This document shows, piece by piece, positions 17,442-26,104 of a stretch of DNA of 64,000 bases. Below the pieces are notes generated by a model, which saw nothing but the letters and a program-made list of their open reading frames with translations, ran no database searches and had not been told where the DNA came from. Position numbers and translations under genes: made by a program. The stretch is from Virgibacillus subterraneus. Lineage in GTDB: Bacteria > Bacillota > Bacilli > Bacillales > Amphibacillaceae. The stretch's first letter is position 1, and every line of letters begins with the position of its first letter. The DNA is taken from the NCBI RefSeq assembly GCF_900110695.1, contig NZ_FOEH01000008.1, forward strand, positions 1 through 64,000. Direction: 5' to 3'.

Positions 17442-17882
17442 GTGGACACATTAAAAATTAAAGAACTTATATCACGCAAAGAGATTGTTCAAGCATTTCC
17501 AGTTATGAATCAGCTTCGTACTCACTTGGATGAAAAAACTTACTTGGAATTAGTTACTGAGGCCCAGGAAAAAGATATGTACAGATTATTTGCATTGTAT
17601 GACCAGGAGGGAATTGTTGCAGTCACTGGATTCAAACCAATGATTACGCTTTATTATGGCCGTTTTGTTTGGGTTTGTGATTTAGTTACCAGCGAAAACA
17701 ATCGTTCAAACGGATATGGTGAGAAGTTGCTTTCATATGTACATAAATGGGCAAAGGACAACGGCTATGAAAGTGTCGCATTATCATCCGGGTTGAAACG
17801 GGAGGACGCACATCGCTTTTATGAAGAGAAAATGGACTATGATAAGGTAAGTTATGTGTTTAAGAGGGTTGTGGGACAATAG
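17442..17882 (+). CDS. GNAT N-acetyltransferase
   Basis: 146-residue acetyltransferase. Motif A is [23 protein letters not shown] and motif B is [22 protein letters not shown]; the strand VWVCDLVT precedes motif A. The pattern is that of small stand-alone GNATs with unknown substrate. GTG start with GAGGAG 9 nt upstream. The last codons and stop lie inside a GGGACA-type repeat, so the final residues (VVGQ) may derive from it. Confidence 0.88.
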   Translation: MDTLKIKELISRKEIVQAFPVMNQLRTHLDEKTYLELVTEAQEKDMYRLFALYDQEGIVAVTGFKPMITLYYGRFVWVCDLVTSENNRSNGYGEKLLSYVHKWAKDNGYESVALSSGLKREDAHRFYEEKMDYDKVSYVFKRVVGQ

Positions 17883-17908
17883 GGACAGGTTCATCGTCCC
17901 GGACAGGT
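17872..17908. repeat. GGGACA..TGTCCC family repeat
   Basis: GTGGGACAATAGGGACAGGTTCATCGTCCCGG; overlaps the stop codon of the GNAT gene. Confidence 0.75.
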
Positions 17909-18106
17909 CTTTAGTTCTATTAGGATTCTATGTATTATCACAGATTCCAGGCCGATGTTTTTCTTAGAAGCAGAGATTTCTTGCCCCAGGAGAATCCTCG
18001 TCTATATTGACAGTATAAATATTTAATAAGAATAAGGTATCGATTAGCTTCAACTACTCGATACCTACAACTACAGACCGCATAAAGAGCGGTTGACCAA
18101 TATAAA

Positions 18107-18180
18107 ATTGTAGCATAAGAAGTAATCGCTTACCAATTGGTGCTGGGGCGATTACTTCTTCTGTTTAGGTAGACTACAAT
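18107..18180. terminator. Nested hairpin, possible bidirectional terminator
   Basis: Inner stem AGAAGTAATCGC (18118-18129) / GCGATTACTTCT (18148-18159), outer stem ATTGTAG (18107-18113) / CTACAAT (18174-18180). T-rich sequence follows the inner stem. It lies between two convergent genes and may terminate both. Confidence 0.55.
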
Positions 18181-18201
18181 AGTTACAATTTGACAGGTTG
18201 G

Positions 18202-18220
18202 TGGGACAAGGTTCCTGTCC
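18202..18220. repeat. GGGACA..TGTCCC family repeat (short copy)
   Basis: GGGACAAGGTTCCTGTCC, four bases from the stop codon of the ferritin-like gene. Confidence 0.7.
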
Positions 18221-18224
18221 TCTA

Positions 18225-18710
18225 TCAATCTCGTGCTAAACCTCTTTCAAAAGCAGCCAGATGGTTCAATGATGCATTGCGCAGTTGTGTGAATACCATG
18301 CGTACATCAGAGGGGATATTCTGTGCGAGAAATTTCTCGTACATATTGATATTGTCGACTTCTCCTTGAACACCTTCTGCAAAAGCATTTTTAATCGTTT
18401 CCAGTGTCGTAATGAACATACTTGAAATATCTTGCGGTACTGGTACCTGATATCGATTAAAGAGAGGTAGTAATGCATTAATGTGTCTCAGTTCCGCCTC
18501 CTGAATTTGAGCAAAGGTACGCACATATCCAAAGTTTAAAAGTACATTCTGATATCTCTGTTGTGCTAGGAATTCGTCCTGCAATGCAAAAGTTAGCATC
18601 TCAGGTAATGTTAGTGATGCAGCATTTAAAGCTCCTTTAGCACCATAACTTTCGGCAGTTTGACGATAAGAGTGATAAGGATGGTTTGTGTCAAAATAAT
18701 AGGGATTCAT
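18225..18710 (-). CDS. Ferritin-like protein (DUF2202-type)
   Basis: 161-residue protein with a ferritin-like four-helix pattern: LPEMLTFALQDEFLAQQRYQNVL supplies E..Q.Y, and QIQEAELRHINALLPLF supplies the E-x2-H pair typical of diiron bundles. The third and fourth helices (about 100-155) repeat this with VDNINMYEKFL and LNHLAAFERGL. DUF2202 and related proteins occur in archaea and Firmicutes; function is unknown. An N-terminal YYFDTNHPYHSY tail precedes the bundle and could suit a spore-coat protein. AGGCTAGCATCC before the ATG is only a weak binding site. Confidence 0.8.
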   Translation of the reverse strand: MNPYYFDTNHPYHSYRQTAESYGAKGALNAASLTLPEMLTFALQDEFLAQQRYQNVLLNFGYVRTFAQIQEAELRHINALLPLFNRYQVPVPQDISSMFITTLETIKNAFAEGVQGEVDNINMYEKFLAQNIPSDVRMVFTQLRNASLNHLAAFERGLARD

Positions 18711-18817
18711 GGATGCTAGCCTCCAATTTTCTTAAAATAAGTCATTCATATTATATGTGTTTGAAATAATTGGGTGACCGCTGCATGGTAGGATAAAAAG
18801 TCTGAGGATTGTTTGGT

Positions 18818-18941
18818 GATAAGCCAAGCCTCCTTCTTGCATTTCAAAAAACTGAAGTTAAAATTACTATTATAAGTTTTTTGATAGTTAAGAAAGTATA
18901 CTGCATAAGTAAGAATGGTGGTAAACTGGGTTTTTCTAAGA
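18818..18941 (+). repeat. Degenerate Family-A repeat
   Basis: GTGATAAGCCAAGCCT (18818) and GTTAAGAAAGTATACTGCATAAGT with TTTTTCTAAG (18886-18941) are scrambled or deleted parts of the family-A element. They lie directly before the MBL-fold gene and create a false 50-codon N-terminal extension. Confidence 0.6.
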
Positions 18942-18958
18942 GAGAAGGGAAATGTAAC

Positions 18959-19882
18959 ATGTTGGAAAAAGTAACTGAAAATATATATAAACTAGTCATC
19001 CATTTTAATTCTGGAAAAAATGATGTTAATTGTTATCTAGTAAAAGGGGATAAGGGTTACACGGTTATTGATACCGGCATAAACACAAGAGAAGCAAAGA
19101 ACGAATGGAAAAAGGTGCTGGAATCCAGTATTGAAATTGAAAAAGTGGTATTGACGCACACCCACCAGGATCATATTGGACTTGCTAAATGGTTTCAACA
19201 GGATCTTGGTGTTCCTGTTTACATATTCGAATTAGGAATGAAGGAAGTCGAAAAGCGCCGTGTTCCTGGAACCAGAGAAAAACTGAACTTTCTACTTAAT
19301 ACACATGGTGGTCCAGGCTTTCCTGTGAAGGGGGAAGAGGATACTTCCATTTATGATTTCGACCCGGATGGTCTGATTAAAGAAGATGAGCAAATCAAAA
19401 TAGGAGAAGATTACTATAAACCTATTTGGACACCAGGACATGCGCCGGATCATTTCTGTTTATATAACGAAGAGAAAGGAATCATGTTTGTCGGTGATCA
19501 TATGTTAAGAGATATCTCTCCCGTAATCGGATTATGGGCTGGTGAAGAAGGTAATATTCTGAAGGATTATTACAATTCGTTAGATTATATAAAAAAATAT
19601 CAACCAGTTGTAGCTCTGCCTGGCCACGGCAATTTAATCTATAATTTCAGTGAACGTATAAGCCGATTAAAATCCAGACATAATCACCGTTTGCAGGAAG
19701 TATTTGAATCGATAAAATATGAAAGTAAAACAGCTTATCAATTATGCCAGGAGGTATATGGTGATAAAGGTTTATTAATTGCACCATTTATGGCAATATT
19801 AACACGCCTAATCTATTTGGAAGCAGCTGGGAAAATAAAACGAGAAATCTCTGATGGAGTAGCCGTGTTTCAGGGAAAATAG
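18959..19882 (+). CDS. MBL-fold metallo-hydrolase
   Basis: 307-residue metallo-beta-lactamase-fold hydrolase. The zinc motif is THTHQDHIG, with further ligands in TPGHAPDHF, GDHML and LPGHG. A C-terminal helical domain (about 235-300, SRLKSRHNHRLQEVFESI) matches the winged-helix-like extension of the LACTB2/YmaE-like group, which includes thioesterases and RNases. The ORF is open from 18809, but the extra residues are encoded by repeat sequence; GAGAAGGG precedes the ATG at 18959. Substrate not deducible. Confidence 0.88.
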   Translation: MLEKVTENIYKLVIHFNSGKNDVNCYLVKGDKGYTVIDTGINTREAKNEWKKVLESSIEIEKVVLTHTHQDHIGLAKWFQQDLGVPVYIFELGMKEVEKRRVPGTREKLNFLLNTHGGPGFPVKGEEDTSIYDFDPDGLIKEDEQIKIGEDYYKPIWTPGHAPDHFCLYNEEKGIMFVGDHMLRDISPVIGLWAGEEGNILKDYYNSLDYIKKYQPVVALPGHGNLIYNFSERISRLKSRHNHRLQEVFESIKYESKTAYQLCQEVYGDKGLLIAPFMAILTRLIYLEAAGKIKREISDGVAVFQGK

Positions 19883-19923
19883 GGTCAGGTTCATTGTCCC
19901 AGTTCGGGGTAATGTTCCAGTCC
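19882..19923. repeat. GGGACA..TGTCCC family repeat (diverged)
   Basis: GGGTCAGGTTCATTGTCCC then TTCGGGG..TTCCAGTCC, between two convergent genes and touching the MBL stop codon. Confidence 0.65.
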
Positions 19924-19927
19924 TTGT

Positions 19928-20767
19928 TTATTTTTTGGTTGGCCAGGAAAAACTGCCGCCAAAAACGTCGCGAACGTCATGGATAACCACAAAAGCTCGA
20001 TCATCGACAGAATTTATGATGCGCTTCAATCTCATCAATTGAAATTTATTGATAATGATATACGTCATATCTTTATCTTCTTTTAAATAACCACCATATC
20101 CTTTAAATACGGTTGCACTTGTTTTCATTTCTTTGATTACTTCGTCGGCTAAAACCGATGCTTGGGTAGAGATTACGCTGACTGCCTTTCTTGTGTCTAA
20201 ACCTTCCATTATGAGATCTGTTGATTTTTTTCCAACAAATAGAGAAACAATGGTGTACATGGTATTCAGTGGACCGATTACTAGTAGGCCGGATAATACG
20301 ATACATGAGTCTAGTGCGAAATTTGTTCTAGTTAAATCCCATCCTAAATTATAATGGAACATTCGGGCGATAATACTTGACCCACCCATGGAGCTGCCGG
20401 TACGAAAGATTAACCCGGCACCGATCCCAATAATAAAACCGGCGAAAATTGCCGAGACAAGTGGGTCGCCTAATGGTTCAGCTTTTCCCTCAGATATGAA
20501 AATAAAGAAAGAAATAAGCGGTGCTGTTAAGACTGATAGAAAAACCGTCCGTCTAGGTAATACACGGTACCCAACTAGTAAAATCACTGAAGTTAAAACA
20601 AAATTCACAATTCCGGGAGACCAGTCGAATGCGTAGTGTAAAATAATCGATGCTCCGGGTATGCCGCCTTCCGCTAATTGGTTTGGTATCACTAACAATG
20701 TTAGAGCCAATGCGTAGATCATGGAGCCAATAATAATTAATAAAATGTCACTAATGAGTTTTGACAT
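19928..20767 (-). CDS. YitT family membrane protein
   Basis: 279-residue membrane protein. Residues 1-165 contain five or six hydrophobic helices (DUF161/YitT_membrane), with the conserved IPNQLAEGGIPG and RTGSSMGGSSIIARM motifs. Residues 190-275 form the cytosolic DUF2179 domain (KAVSVIST, YGGYLKEDKDMTYIIINKFQL). Bacilli carry several YitT paralogues; molecular function is unknown. ATG is preceded by GGAG at 9 nt. Monocistronic. Confidence 0.93.
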   Translation of the reverse strand: MSKLISDILLIIIGSMIYALALTLLVIPNQLAEGGIPGASIILHYAFDWSPGIVNFVLTSVILLVGYRVLPRRTVFLSVLTAPLISFFIFISEGKAEPLGDPLVSAIFAGFIIGIGAGLIFRTGSSMGGSSIIARMFHYNLGWDLTRTNFALDSCIVLSGLLVIGPLNTMYTIVSLFVGKKSTDLIMEGLDTRKAVSVISTQASVLADEVIKEMKTSATVFKGYGGYLKEDKDMTYIIINKFQLMRLKRIINSVDDRAFVVIHDVRDVFGGSFSWPTKK

Positions 20768-20886
20768 AGTTTTTTCTCCTTAATTTAAAGGCTAAGATTC
20801 GTTTTCGTCGCTATGCATTAATGTTCCCACAAACACTGAACGTAAAACGGCTATATTTCACACTGATAGGAAAATCGCATTCTACT

Positions 20887-20914
20887 GGGACAAGGAACCT
20901 GTCCCTTACGTCCC
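20887..20914. repeat. GGGACA..TGTCCC family repeat
   Basis: GGGACAAGGAACCTGTCCC followed by TTACGTCCC, between yitT-like gene and sspO. Confidence 0.75.
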
Positions 20915-20965
20915 TGCATATAAAGCCTTTATTGTTGCCAAACTACATGTGTGGAGGTGTATTAT

Positions 20966-21115
20966 ATGGGTAAAAGAAGGAAAAATGATAGTGGTGTCAG
21001 CGATGAGCAGGCTGTTAGAAAAGACTTATCGAAGGATTTTGACCATGAATTTGCGAATGAGCCGCTAACTGAAGCTGAGCGACAAAATAATAAGAAAACG
21101 AAAAAACGACAATAG
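20966..21115 (+). CDS. sspO: Small acid-soluble spore protein O
   Basis: 49-residue basic protein whose C-terminus, FANEPLTEAERQNNKKTKKRQ minus the last residue, follows the SspO/CotK pattern (NEPLT-E-x-R-QNNKK-x-KK) known from B. subtilis. The N-terminus (MGKRRKND) is basic as in SspO. Minor SASPs are made in the forespore and packed in the spore core. ATG is preceded by GGAGGTGTATTAT. In B. subtilis sspO lies next to acnA; here it is beside an RNase H-like gene instead. Confidence 0.85.
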   Translation: MGKRRKNDSGVSDEQAVRKDLSKDFDHEFANEPLTEAERQNNKKTKKRQ

Positions 21116-21176
21116 CAGTTTTTGGGGGATGTATTAAATCTACATTCCTCATTTCTTTAAAAAAGGGGATATTGGT

Positions 21177-21836
21177 ATGAATGTGAGACTTGAATTAACT
21201 TATAAGACTCCAAAAGGAACGGAAACAACATTCAGTTCAGAGGAGATGCGTGCCAAAAAAGCACTGTTATTAGCTGAAGATTTGGAAAAAACAGGACGAA
21301 TGAAAAACATAATGTTTATCGACAATCATGAAAATAGGTGGAATCTGAAGGAACTCAGGAAACAGATGGAGGAAATCAAAACGGAGCCTCATAATGTGAC
21401 GATTTATTTTGATGGTGGATTTGATCTGAAAACTAATAAATCTGGCTTGGGCTGTGCGATTTATTATGAGCAAAATAATAAGTCATATCGGCTTAGGAAG
21501 AATGCTATTGTCGAGGAGCTTGAAACGAACAATGAAGCAGAATATGCAGCGTTGCATCTTGGATTACAAGAACTGGAGCTTTTAGGTGTCCATCATTTAC
21601 CTGTTACATTCATTGGAGATTCTCAGGTTGTCATTAACCAGTTGAAAGAGGATTGGCCATGTTATGAAGAGGAACTGGCCAAGTGGGCTGATCGAATTGA
21701 AAGTCATGTCAGCCAGCTAGGGATTGATGCCGAATACAAACTAGTTTCCAGAAAAGGAAATAAAGAGGCAGACCAGTTAGCATCCCAGGCGTTAAAAGAA
21801 ATTGAAATAACGAGTACGAGTGAAGTGAAGGCTTAA
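21177..21836 (+). CDS. RNase H-like (reverse transcriptase-like) protein, YpeP/YpdQ type
   Basis: 219-residue protein. The N-terminal 70 residues are a small accessory domain; the RNase HI fold occupies about 72-210. Active-site positions are visible: D in IYFDGGFD, E in NNEAEYAAL, D in FIGDSQVVINQL and D in GNKEADQLA, so all four acidic residues are present. B. subtilis YpeP/YpdQ have the same design and uncertain RNA:DNA hybrid cleavage activity. AAAAAGGGGATATTGGT precedes the ATG. Confidence 0.9.
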   Translation: MNVRLELTYKTPKGTETTFSSEEMRAKKALLLAEDLEKTGRMKNIMFIDNHENRWNLKELRKQMEEIKTEPHNVTIYFDGGFDLKTNKSGLGCAIYYEQNNKSYRLRKNAIVEELETNNEAEYAALHLGLQELELLGVHHLPVTFIGDSQVVINQLKEDWPCYEEELAKWADRIESHVSQLGIDAEYKLVSRKGNKEADQLASQALKEIEITSTSEVKA

Positions 21837-22074
21837 TTAATTTCTACATATTTTGTTCTTCTTCCATTAACAACCAAAATATACTCGAATTAAGTATATA
21901 GAAAATGATTTTCCTGTAGTAACCTCCAAATAATCTTTCTATGTAGTATTGTATCTTAATCAGTAGTAATGCATAAAAACTATCTGTCAGCAGATAATTA
22001 TCAAAATGATTAAAAAAGTTCTATAATTAGAGTAGAATTAAGTAAGGAAAGGGTAACTTGGGGGAGGCAGACTC

Positions 22075-23289
22075 ATGGATCCATTAGATATTGTTGATAA
22101 TCTACATAACGTAAAGCCTGTTTATCAGCCAATCATCAGTGCTGTTCGGTATGATGTGATTGGTTATGAAGTATTGGGCCGGTTTCACGATGGTCATGAG
22201 TGGAGAAGTCTTGGCGCATTTTTTCACGATACCGAAGTCCCAGAAGAATTCAAAGTAGAAGTTGACCAGTACATATTAGAAATAGCAATTTCAAAAATGC
22301 TGGATTTAAATAAGGAAGGTTATTTATTTATCAACCGAAATGCCAAACAATTAATGATAGATAATGGCGAGCGTTTGTTGGAAACGCTGCTTACCTTCGA
22401 GCAAAGAGGATTTTCTATGGAGAGAGTTGTTATAGAAGTGACAGAGAATGACTTTGATGAAGAGGCGGATTCCCTAAGTCATTTGCTTCAATATTACAAA
22501 ACCTATGGTATAAAAATTGCTATAGATCGCGTGGGGGCCAAGAGCTCTAATATTGACCGAATCCGACAGCTTGAGCCTCATATTCTAAAAATAAATACTA
22601 AAATCATTCGTACTTATAACACGGAAGGCTTTCAGGATATTATGCATTCACTATCCATGCTGGCCCGCCGAATAGGGGCAGCTATGCTGTTTGAAAATAT
22701 TGAAGTTGATTCTCAGCTTCACTTTGCCTGGAAACACGGAGGGCGGTATTATCAAGGACATTATCTTGCGCAACCAGAATTTGATTTCGCATCGAGTGAT
22801 TCACTTTCGTTAAATCTTGAAAAAGAAGTTGATGTATATATTCAGCGTGAGAAATCATTGGTAGAGCAACGGTTAACCTTAGTCTTGTTATGGGAAGAAA
22901 AGATTAAAAAGTTGCTTTCCAAATGGGAGGGTCCTGATAAGGCAGACATGTTTATTCAGGATGTTACGGATCAATTTAATGAAGAAAGCTTTCGTATGTT
23001 TATTTGTAATGGTAATGGCCATCAAGTATCTTCAAACTTTCGAAAAAGGGACGAAATTTGGGAGCAGGAATCACACGAAAAAGGTTCAAACTGGGCGTTT
23101 CGACCTTATTTCCTGGAAAATGTGATGCAAATGAAAACATGGAGAAAAGGAATGCTTTCCGACATTTATTCGGATATTGAAACAAGGGAAATGGTCCGTA
23201 CGTTTAGTTACCCATTGACCAATCAACATTTTTTGTTTATTGATATAGGCTATACTTTCATCTATGAAAATGAATTTTTACTGATTTAA
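22075..23289 (+). CDS. ykuI: EAL-domain c-di-GMP binding protein, YkuI-like
   Basis: 404-residue protein with an EAL fold (about 15-240) and a YkuI_C PAS-like domain (about 260-404). The signature reads EVLGR instead of EALLR; DDFG is replaced by DRVGA, losing one catalytic acidic residue. B. subtilis YkuI, which has this design, binds c-di-GMP without shown phosphodiesterase activity, so this is probably an effector, not an enzyme. GGGGGAGGCAGACTC precedes the ATG. The following gene encodes an HD-GYP phosphodiesterase, giving a c-di-GMP pair. Confidence 0.9.
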   Translation: MDPLDIVDNLHNVKPVYQPIISAVRYDVIGYEVLGRFHDGHEWRSLGAFFHDTEVPEEFKVEVDQYILEIAISKMLDLNKEGYLFINRNAKQLMIDNGERLLETLLTFEQRGFSMERVVIEVTENDFDEEADSLSHLLQYYKTYGIKIAIDRVGAKSSNIDRIRQLEPHILKINTKIIRTYNTEGFQDIMHSLSMLARRIGAAMLFENIEVDSQLHFAWKHGGRYYQGHYLAQPEFDFASSDSLSLNLEKEVDVYIQREKSLVEQRLTLVLLWEEKIKKLLSKWEGPDKADMFIQDVTDQFNEESFRMFICNGNGHQVSSNFRKRDEIWEQESHEKGSNWAFRPYFLENVMQMKTWRKGMLSDIYSDIETREMVRTFSYPLTNQHFLFIDIGYTFIYENEFLLI

Positions 23290-23536
23290 AGGATGTTTGG
23301 TAGATGAACCCACCTCAACAAACTTTTGAGGTAAATTGCGAAAGGAGTAATTTGATTTACTATTTTATGTTAATATAGGCATATAGTTACAAATATTGTT
23401 TTATTGTGTGGAATTCCTTTAATATCTTACCATTATTTACATATATCGACACTTCGCTTATACTACTAAGTAACTAGTCAATAAAGATTAAAAAATTGAT
23501 AAATGATGGAATACTAGATTCAGAGAGGATTACGAA

Positions 23537-24727
23537 ATGCAGAACCAACTAAGAAACTCTACCTTATTGATTGAGGAAAAGCGAACCACTATATGGTTTT
23601 TATGGTTGTTTTATATTATATATTTTGTTTATGATGTCTTTTATTTTTACATATTACCTGATAATCCTTGGAGTGAAGGACTAGGTTTACCAACATATGG
23701 TTTTAATTATATTATGTATTTAGTTATGTTTGTTCTTTTACCAATATCCTATTATTTAATAAAAAATAATAAACCTGGGTCAATTAAATATATATACTTT
23801 ATAACTTTTACACTATTTAATATTGTAAATGATATTTGGGTTTACTCAGGGAATGATGCACCTTATGGCAGTGGTAATGTAATTGAAATAGTTATAGTGC
23901 TTTTTTCTCCAATCTTTGTAAACAAGAAGTTCTTTAATCTAGTGTTTTTAGGTACTATATTAAAATTTATAGTTGTTGGACTTGCTATACAAGATCCTCT
24001 GGTTATACTGCCATTACTTATGGTAGGTATTTTGGCAATGATCGCCTATATTCTTCTTAATCGTTTTTTAAGCTATGTTTCGGCCGTAGAGAGTTCCTAT
24101 GATAAACAGTTGGAAGGTATCGTAAAAGGAATTATTGCAACCTTGGAGCTTAAAGATCCCTATACCCGGGGACATAGTGAACGAGTTGCTGAATACGCAA
24201 TGGAATTAGCTAAAGCAACAGGTGAAATTAAAGACGATGAATTAAAATCTTTTTACTATGCATGTCTGTTACATGATATTGGTAAGGTCCATATTCCGGA
24301 TTATATATTAACTAAACCAGAAAAACTAACAGCTGAAGAATTCGATTTAATTAAAACTCATCCAAGTGTTGGTGCGAATGCAGTTCAACAAGTGGAAGGA
24401 ATTGCTGACAACATTGATGTTATCTATCATCATCATGAACGTTGGGATGGGAAAGGATATCCTGATGGTTTAAAGGGTAAAGAGACACATCTACTACCGA
24501 GAGTGACAGCAATTGCTGATGCATTCGATGCAATGACTTCCTCTAGATCATATCGGTCAGCATTACCTTTGGAGGAAGCTTATAACCAAATTATTGCCGG
24601 AAGAGGTACTCAGTTTGATCCTGAATTAGTAGATTTATTTGAGCATGTATTTCCTTCTTGGGCAGATTATCACAATAACTATAATAATAAAGATGATAGT
24701 CTGGAAGAGACTGCTACTACGAACTGA
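23537..24727 (+). CDS. Membrane HD-GYP domain phosphodiesterase
   Basis: 396-residue protein. Residues about 15-180 contain six hydrophobic helices, forming an uncharacterised sensory domain. The HD-GYP domain covers about 190-375: RGHSERVAEY, LLHDIGKVHIP, KTHPSVGA, YHHHERWDGKGYPDGL and AIADAFDAMTS, all intact, so c-di-GMP hydrolysis is expected. GAGAGGATTACGA precedes the ATG. The gene is followed 16 bp later by a 21-residue peptide gene and then an M50-type peptidase, an unusual neighbourhood that could make the membrane domain a peptide sensor. Confidence 0.9.
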   Translation: MQNQLRNSTLLIEEKRTTIWFLWLFYIIYFVYDVFYFYILPDNPWSEGLGLPTYGFNYIMYLVMFVLLPISYYLIKNNKPGSIKYIYFITFTLFNIVNDIWVYSGNDAPYGSGNVIEIVIVLFSPIFVNKKFFNLVFLGTILKFIVVGLAIQDPLVILPLLMVGILAMIAYILLNRFLSYVSAVESSYDKQLEGIVKGIIATLELKDPYTRGHSERVAEYAMELAKATGEIKDDELKSFYYACLLHDIGKVHIPDYILTKPEKLTAEEFDLIKTHPSVGANAVQQVEGIADNIDVIYHHHERWDGKGYPDGLKGKETHLLPRVTAIADAFDAMTSSRSYRSALPLEEAYNQIIAGRGTQFDPELVDLFEHVFPSWADYHNNYNNKDDSLEETATTN

Positions 24728-24743
24728 AGGGGGGGAATTTACT

Positions 24744-24809
24744 ATGAAAATCCGTAAACTTAACAAAATTAAAGTGACATGCTGGTGGTGTCCTTGGTTC
24801 GTACGTTAG
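24744..24809 (+). CDS. Cys/Trp-rich 21-residue peptide, candidate RiPP or signal precursor
   Basis: Short ORF with ATG preceded by AAGGGGGGGAATTTACT. The basic N-terminal half is MKIRKLNKIKV and the end is TCWWCPWFVR. Two Cys, three Trp and a Pro in nine residues are far from average composition. It lies 16 bp after the HD-GYP gene and 87 bp before a PqqD-like/M50 peptidase gene, and a terminator hairpin separates it from that gene. A basic leader plus a Cys/Trp core next to a PqqD-type recognition domain fits a ribosomally made modified peptide. Alternative: a Trp-rich leader peptide for attenuation. No modification enzyme other than the peptidase is seen. Confidence 0.55.
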   Translation: MKIRKLNKIKVTCWWCPWFVR

Positions 24810-24840
24810 TATCTTATACAATTCAAAGATTTATTTTTCA

Positions 24841-24870
24841 AGGGGTGCTAGAAAACTAGCATCCTATTTT
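24841..24870 (+). terminator. Hairpin between peptide gene and peptidase gene
   Basis: GGGGTGCTAG-AAAA-CTAGCATCCT followed by ATTTTTCCTTTT. A partial terminator here would give more peptide transcript than peptidase transcript. Confidence 0.75.
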
Positions 24871-24896
24871 TCCTTTTCAACAGTGGTGGTGTGAAC

Positions 24897-26081
24897 ATGA
24901 AAATAACCTTGAAATCCCAACTAACCTTATATCCTCTAACGATTCGACGGGATAAGAAGCATTATATTGTTGAAGAAAGTCTTTCAGGCGATTTTTTTGA
25001 GATGCCTAAAATCTGTATTGATGCCATCCATTTGATAAATAAAAGTTTCACATTAGATCAAATCGAGCAAAACCTGGAACCACACTATCCAGAGGAGGAA
25101 GTGGATTTAGTTGAATTTGCTGAACAACTTGTAGAGCTTGGCCTTGTTAAGGAAATTGATGGTGAAACGCTTCATATTATGAAAAATAATGATTCTCCTC
25201 GAGGGTTTACGTGGCTTTCACCTAAGATAGGTCAATTCTTTTTTAATAAAGTGACAATGAAATTTTTTATGGCTATCACCATCTTAAATTTCCTTCTTGT
25301 AATCATAAACCCGCAGTTACTGCCTACATATCGTGATTTATTTATTTTCGACGCCATGACATTTAACATTTTAACGTTTATGGGCATTAGTTTAATGTTA
25401 ATTGTTATTCATGAATTTGGTCATATCTTGGCTGTTCGTTCTCATGGCTTACCAGCTAAGCTGGATGTTGGTCACCGATTATTATTTGTTGTGTTCCAGA
25501 CAGACTTATCACCAGCATGGAAGCTGCCACCGAGACAACGAAATGTTTTGTATCTTGCTGGGATATGTTTTGACCAACTTATGATTCTTATTGCGTTCAC
25601 TCTAAAACTGTCTTTTCCGGAGGCTAGTTCACTCTTCATTGGTATTCTGGGAATTGTTGTGCTTGATATTTTTATTAAAACTATTTACCAATGCTGTTTT
25701 TATATGAAAACAGATGTATATTATCTTTGCGAAAATCTGACAGGGTGTTACAATTTGATGGAAAATGGGAGACAATACTTAAGCAAATGGCTCCCATTTA
25801 TTAAGCAGGATTCCACTACTGAAACGTTTGAAGATGAAGCGAAATTTGTTCGTATGTATAGTTTTTTCTATTTAGGTGGGGTTCTTTTAACGTTTACTAT
25901 ATTTATCATTTATTTTATACCACAAGCATATTATGCGTATTCACAAACGTTACCTGAATTATTGCATCCTGGTGGAAACCCATACTTTTGGGATGCGGTT
26001 GTTTTTCTTGGGCAAACATTAGTGGTGTTTGGCTTACTGATTTATTCCTGGCATAAATCCAATACCTCCAGAACATACTAA
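24897..26081 (+). CDS. PqqD-like domain + M50-type membrane metallopeptidase (YydH-like)
   Basis: 394-residue protein. Residues about 10-85 have the winged-helix pattern of PqqD/RRE domains that bind RiPP leader peptides (KHYIVEESLSGDFFEMP, then LVEFAEQLVELGLVKEI). From about residue 110 there are six or seven hydrophobic helices. The zinc motif HEFGH is near residue 175, followed by an LDVGHR loop and a PPRQRNVLYLAGICFD helix, as in peptide zinc metalloproteases like YydH. The ATG at 24897 is chosen over the GTG at 24891; the ribosome binding site is weak. It probably processes the peptide encoded just upstream. Confidence 0.82.
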   Translation: MKITLKSQLTLYPLTIRRDKKHYIVEESLSGDFFEMPKICIDAIHLINKSFTLDQIEQNLEPHYPEEEVDLVEFAEQLVELGLVKEIDGETLHIMKNNDSPRGFTWLSPKIGQFFFNKVTMKFFMAITILNFLLVIINPQLLPTYRDLFIFDAMTFNILTFMGISLMLIVIHEFGHILAVRSHGLPAKLDVGHRLLFVVFQTDLSPAWKLPPRQRNVLYLAGICFDQLMILIAFTLKLSFPEASSLFIGILGIVVLDIFIKTIYQCCFYMKTDVYYLCENLTGCYNLMENGRQYLSKWLPFIKQDSTTETFEDEAKFVRMYSFFYLGGVLLTFTIFIIYFIPQAYYAYSQTLPELLHPGGNPYFWDAVVFLGQTLVVFGLLIYSWHKSNTSRTY

Positions 26082-26104
26082 GTATAAGTTTTGGAGGTGT
26101 TTTT

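Larger units (their letters stand above)
17883..18224. other. Intergenic region, 342 bp
   Basis: No gene. Contains two GGGACA-family repeats (at its ends) and a long double hairpin at 18107-18180. Confidence 0.6.

Noticed and set aside
18809..18958. 50-codon N-terminal extension of the MBL-fold protein
   Set aside because: The extension is translated family-A repeat sequence; homologues start at the ATG at 18959, which has GAGAAGGG upstream.
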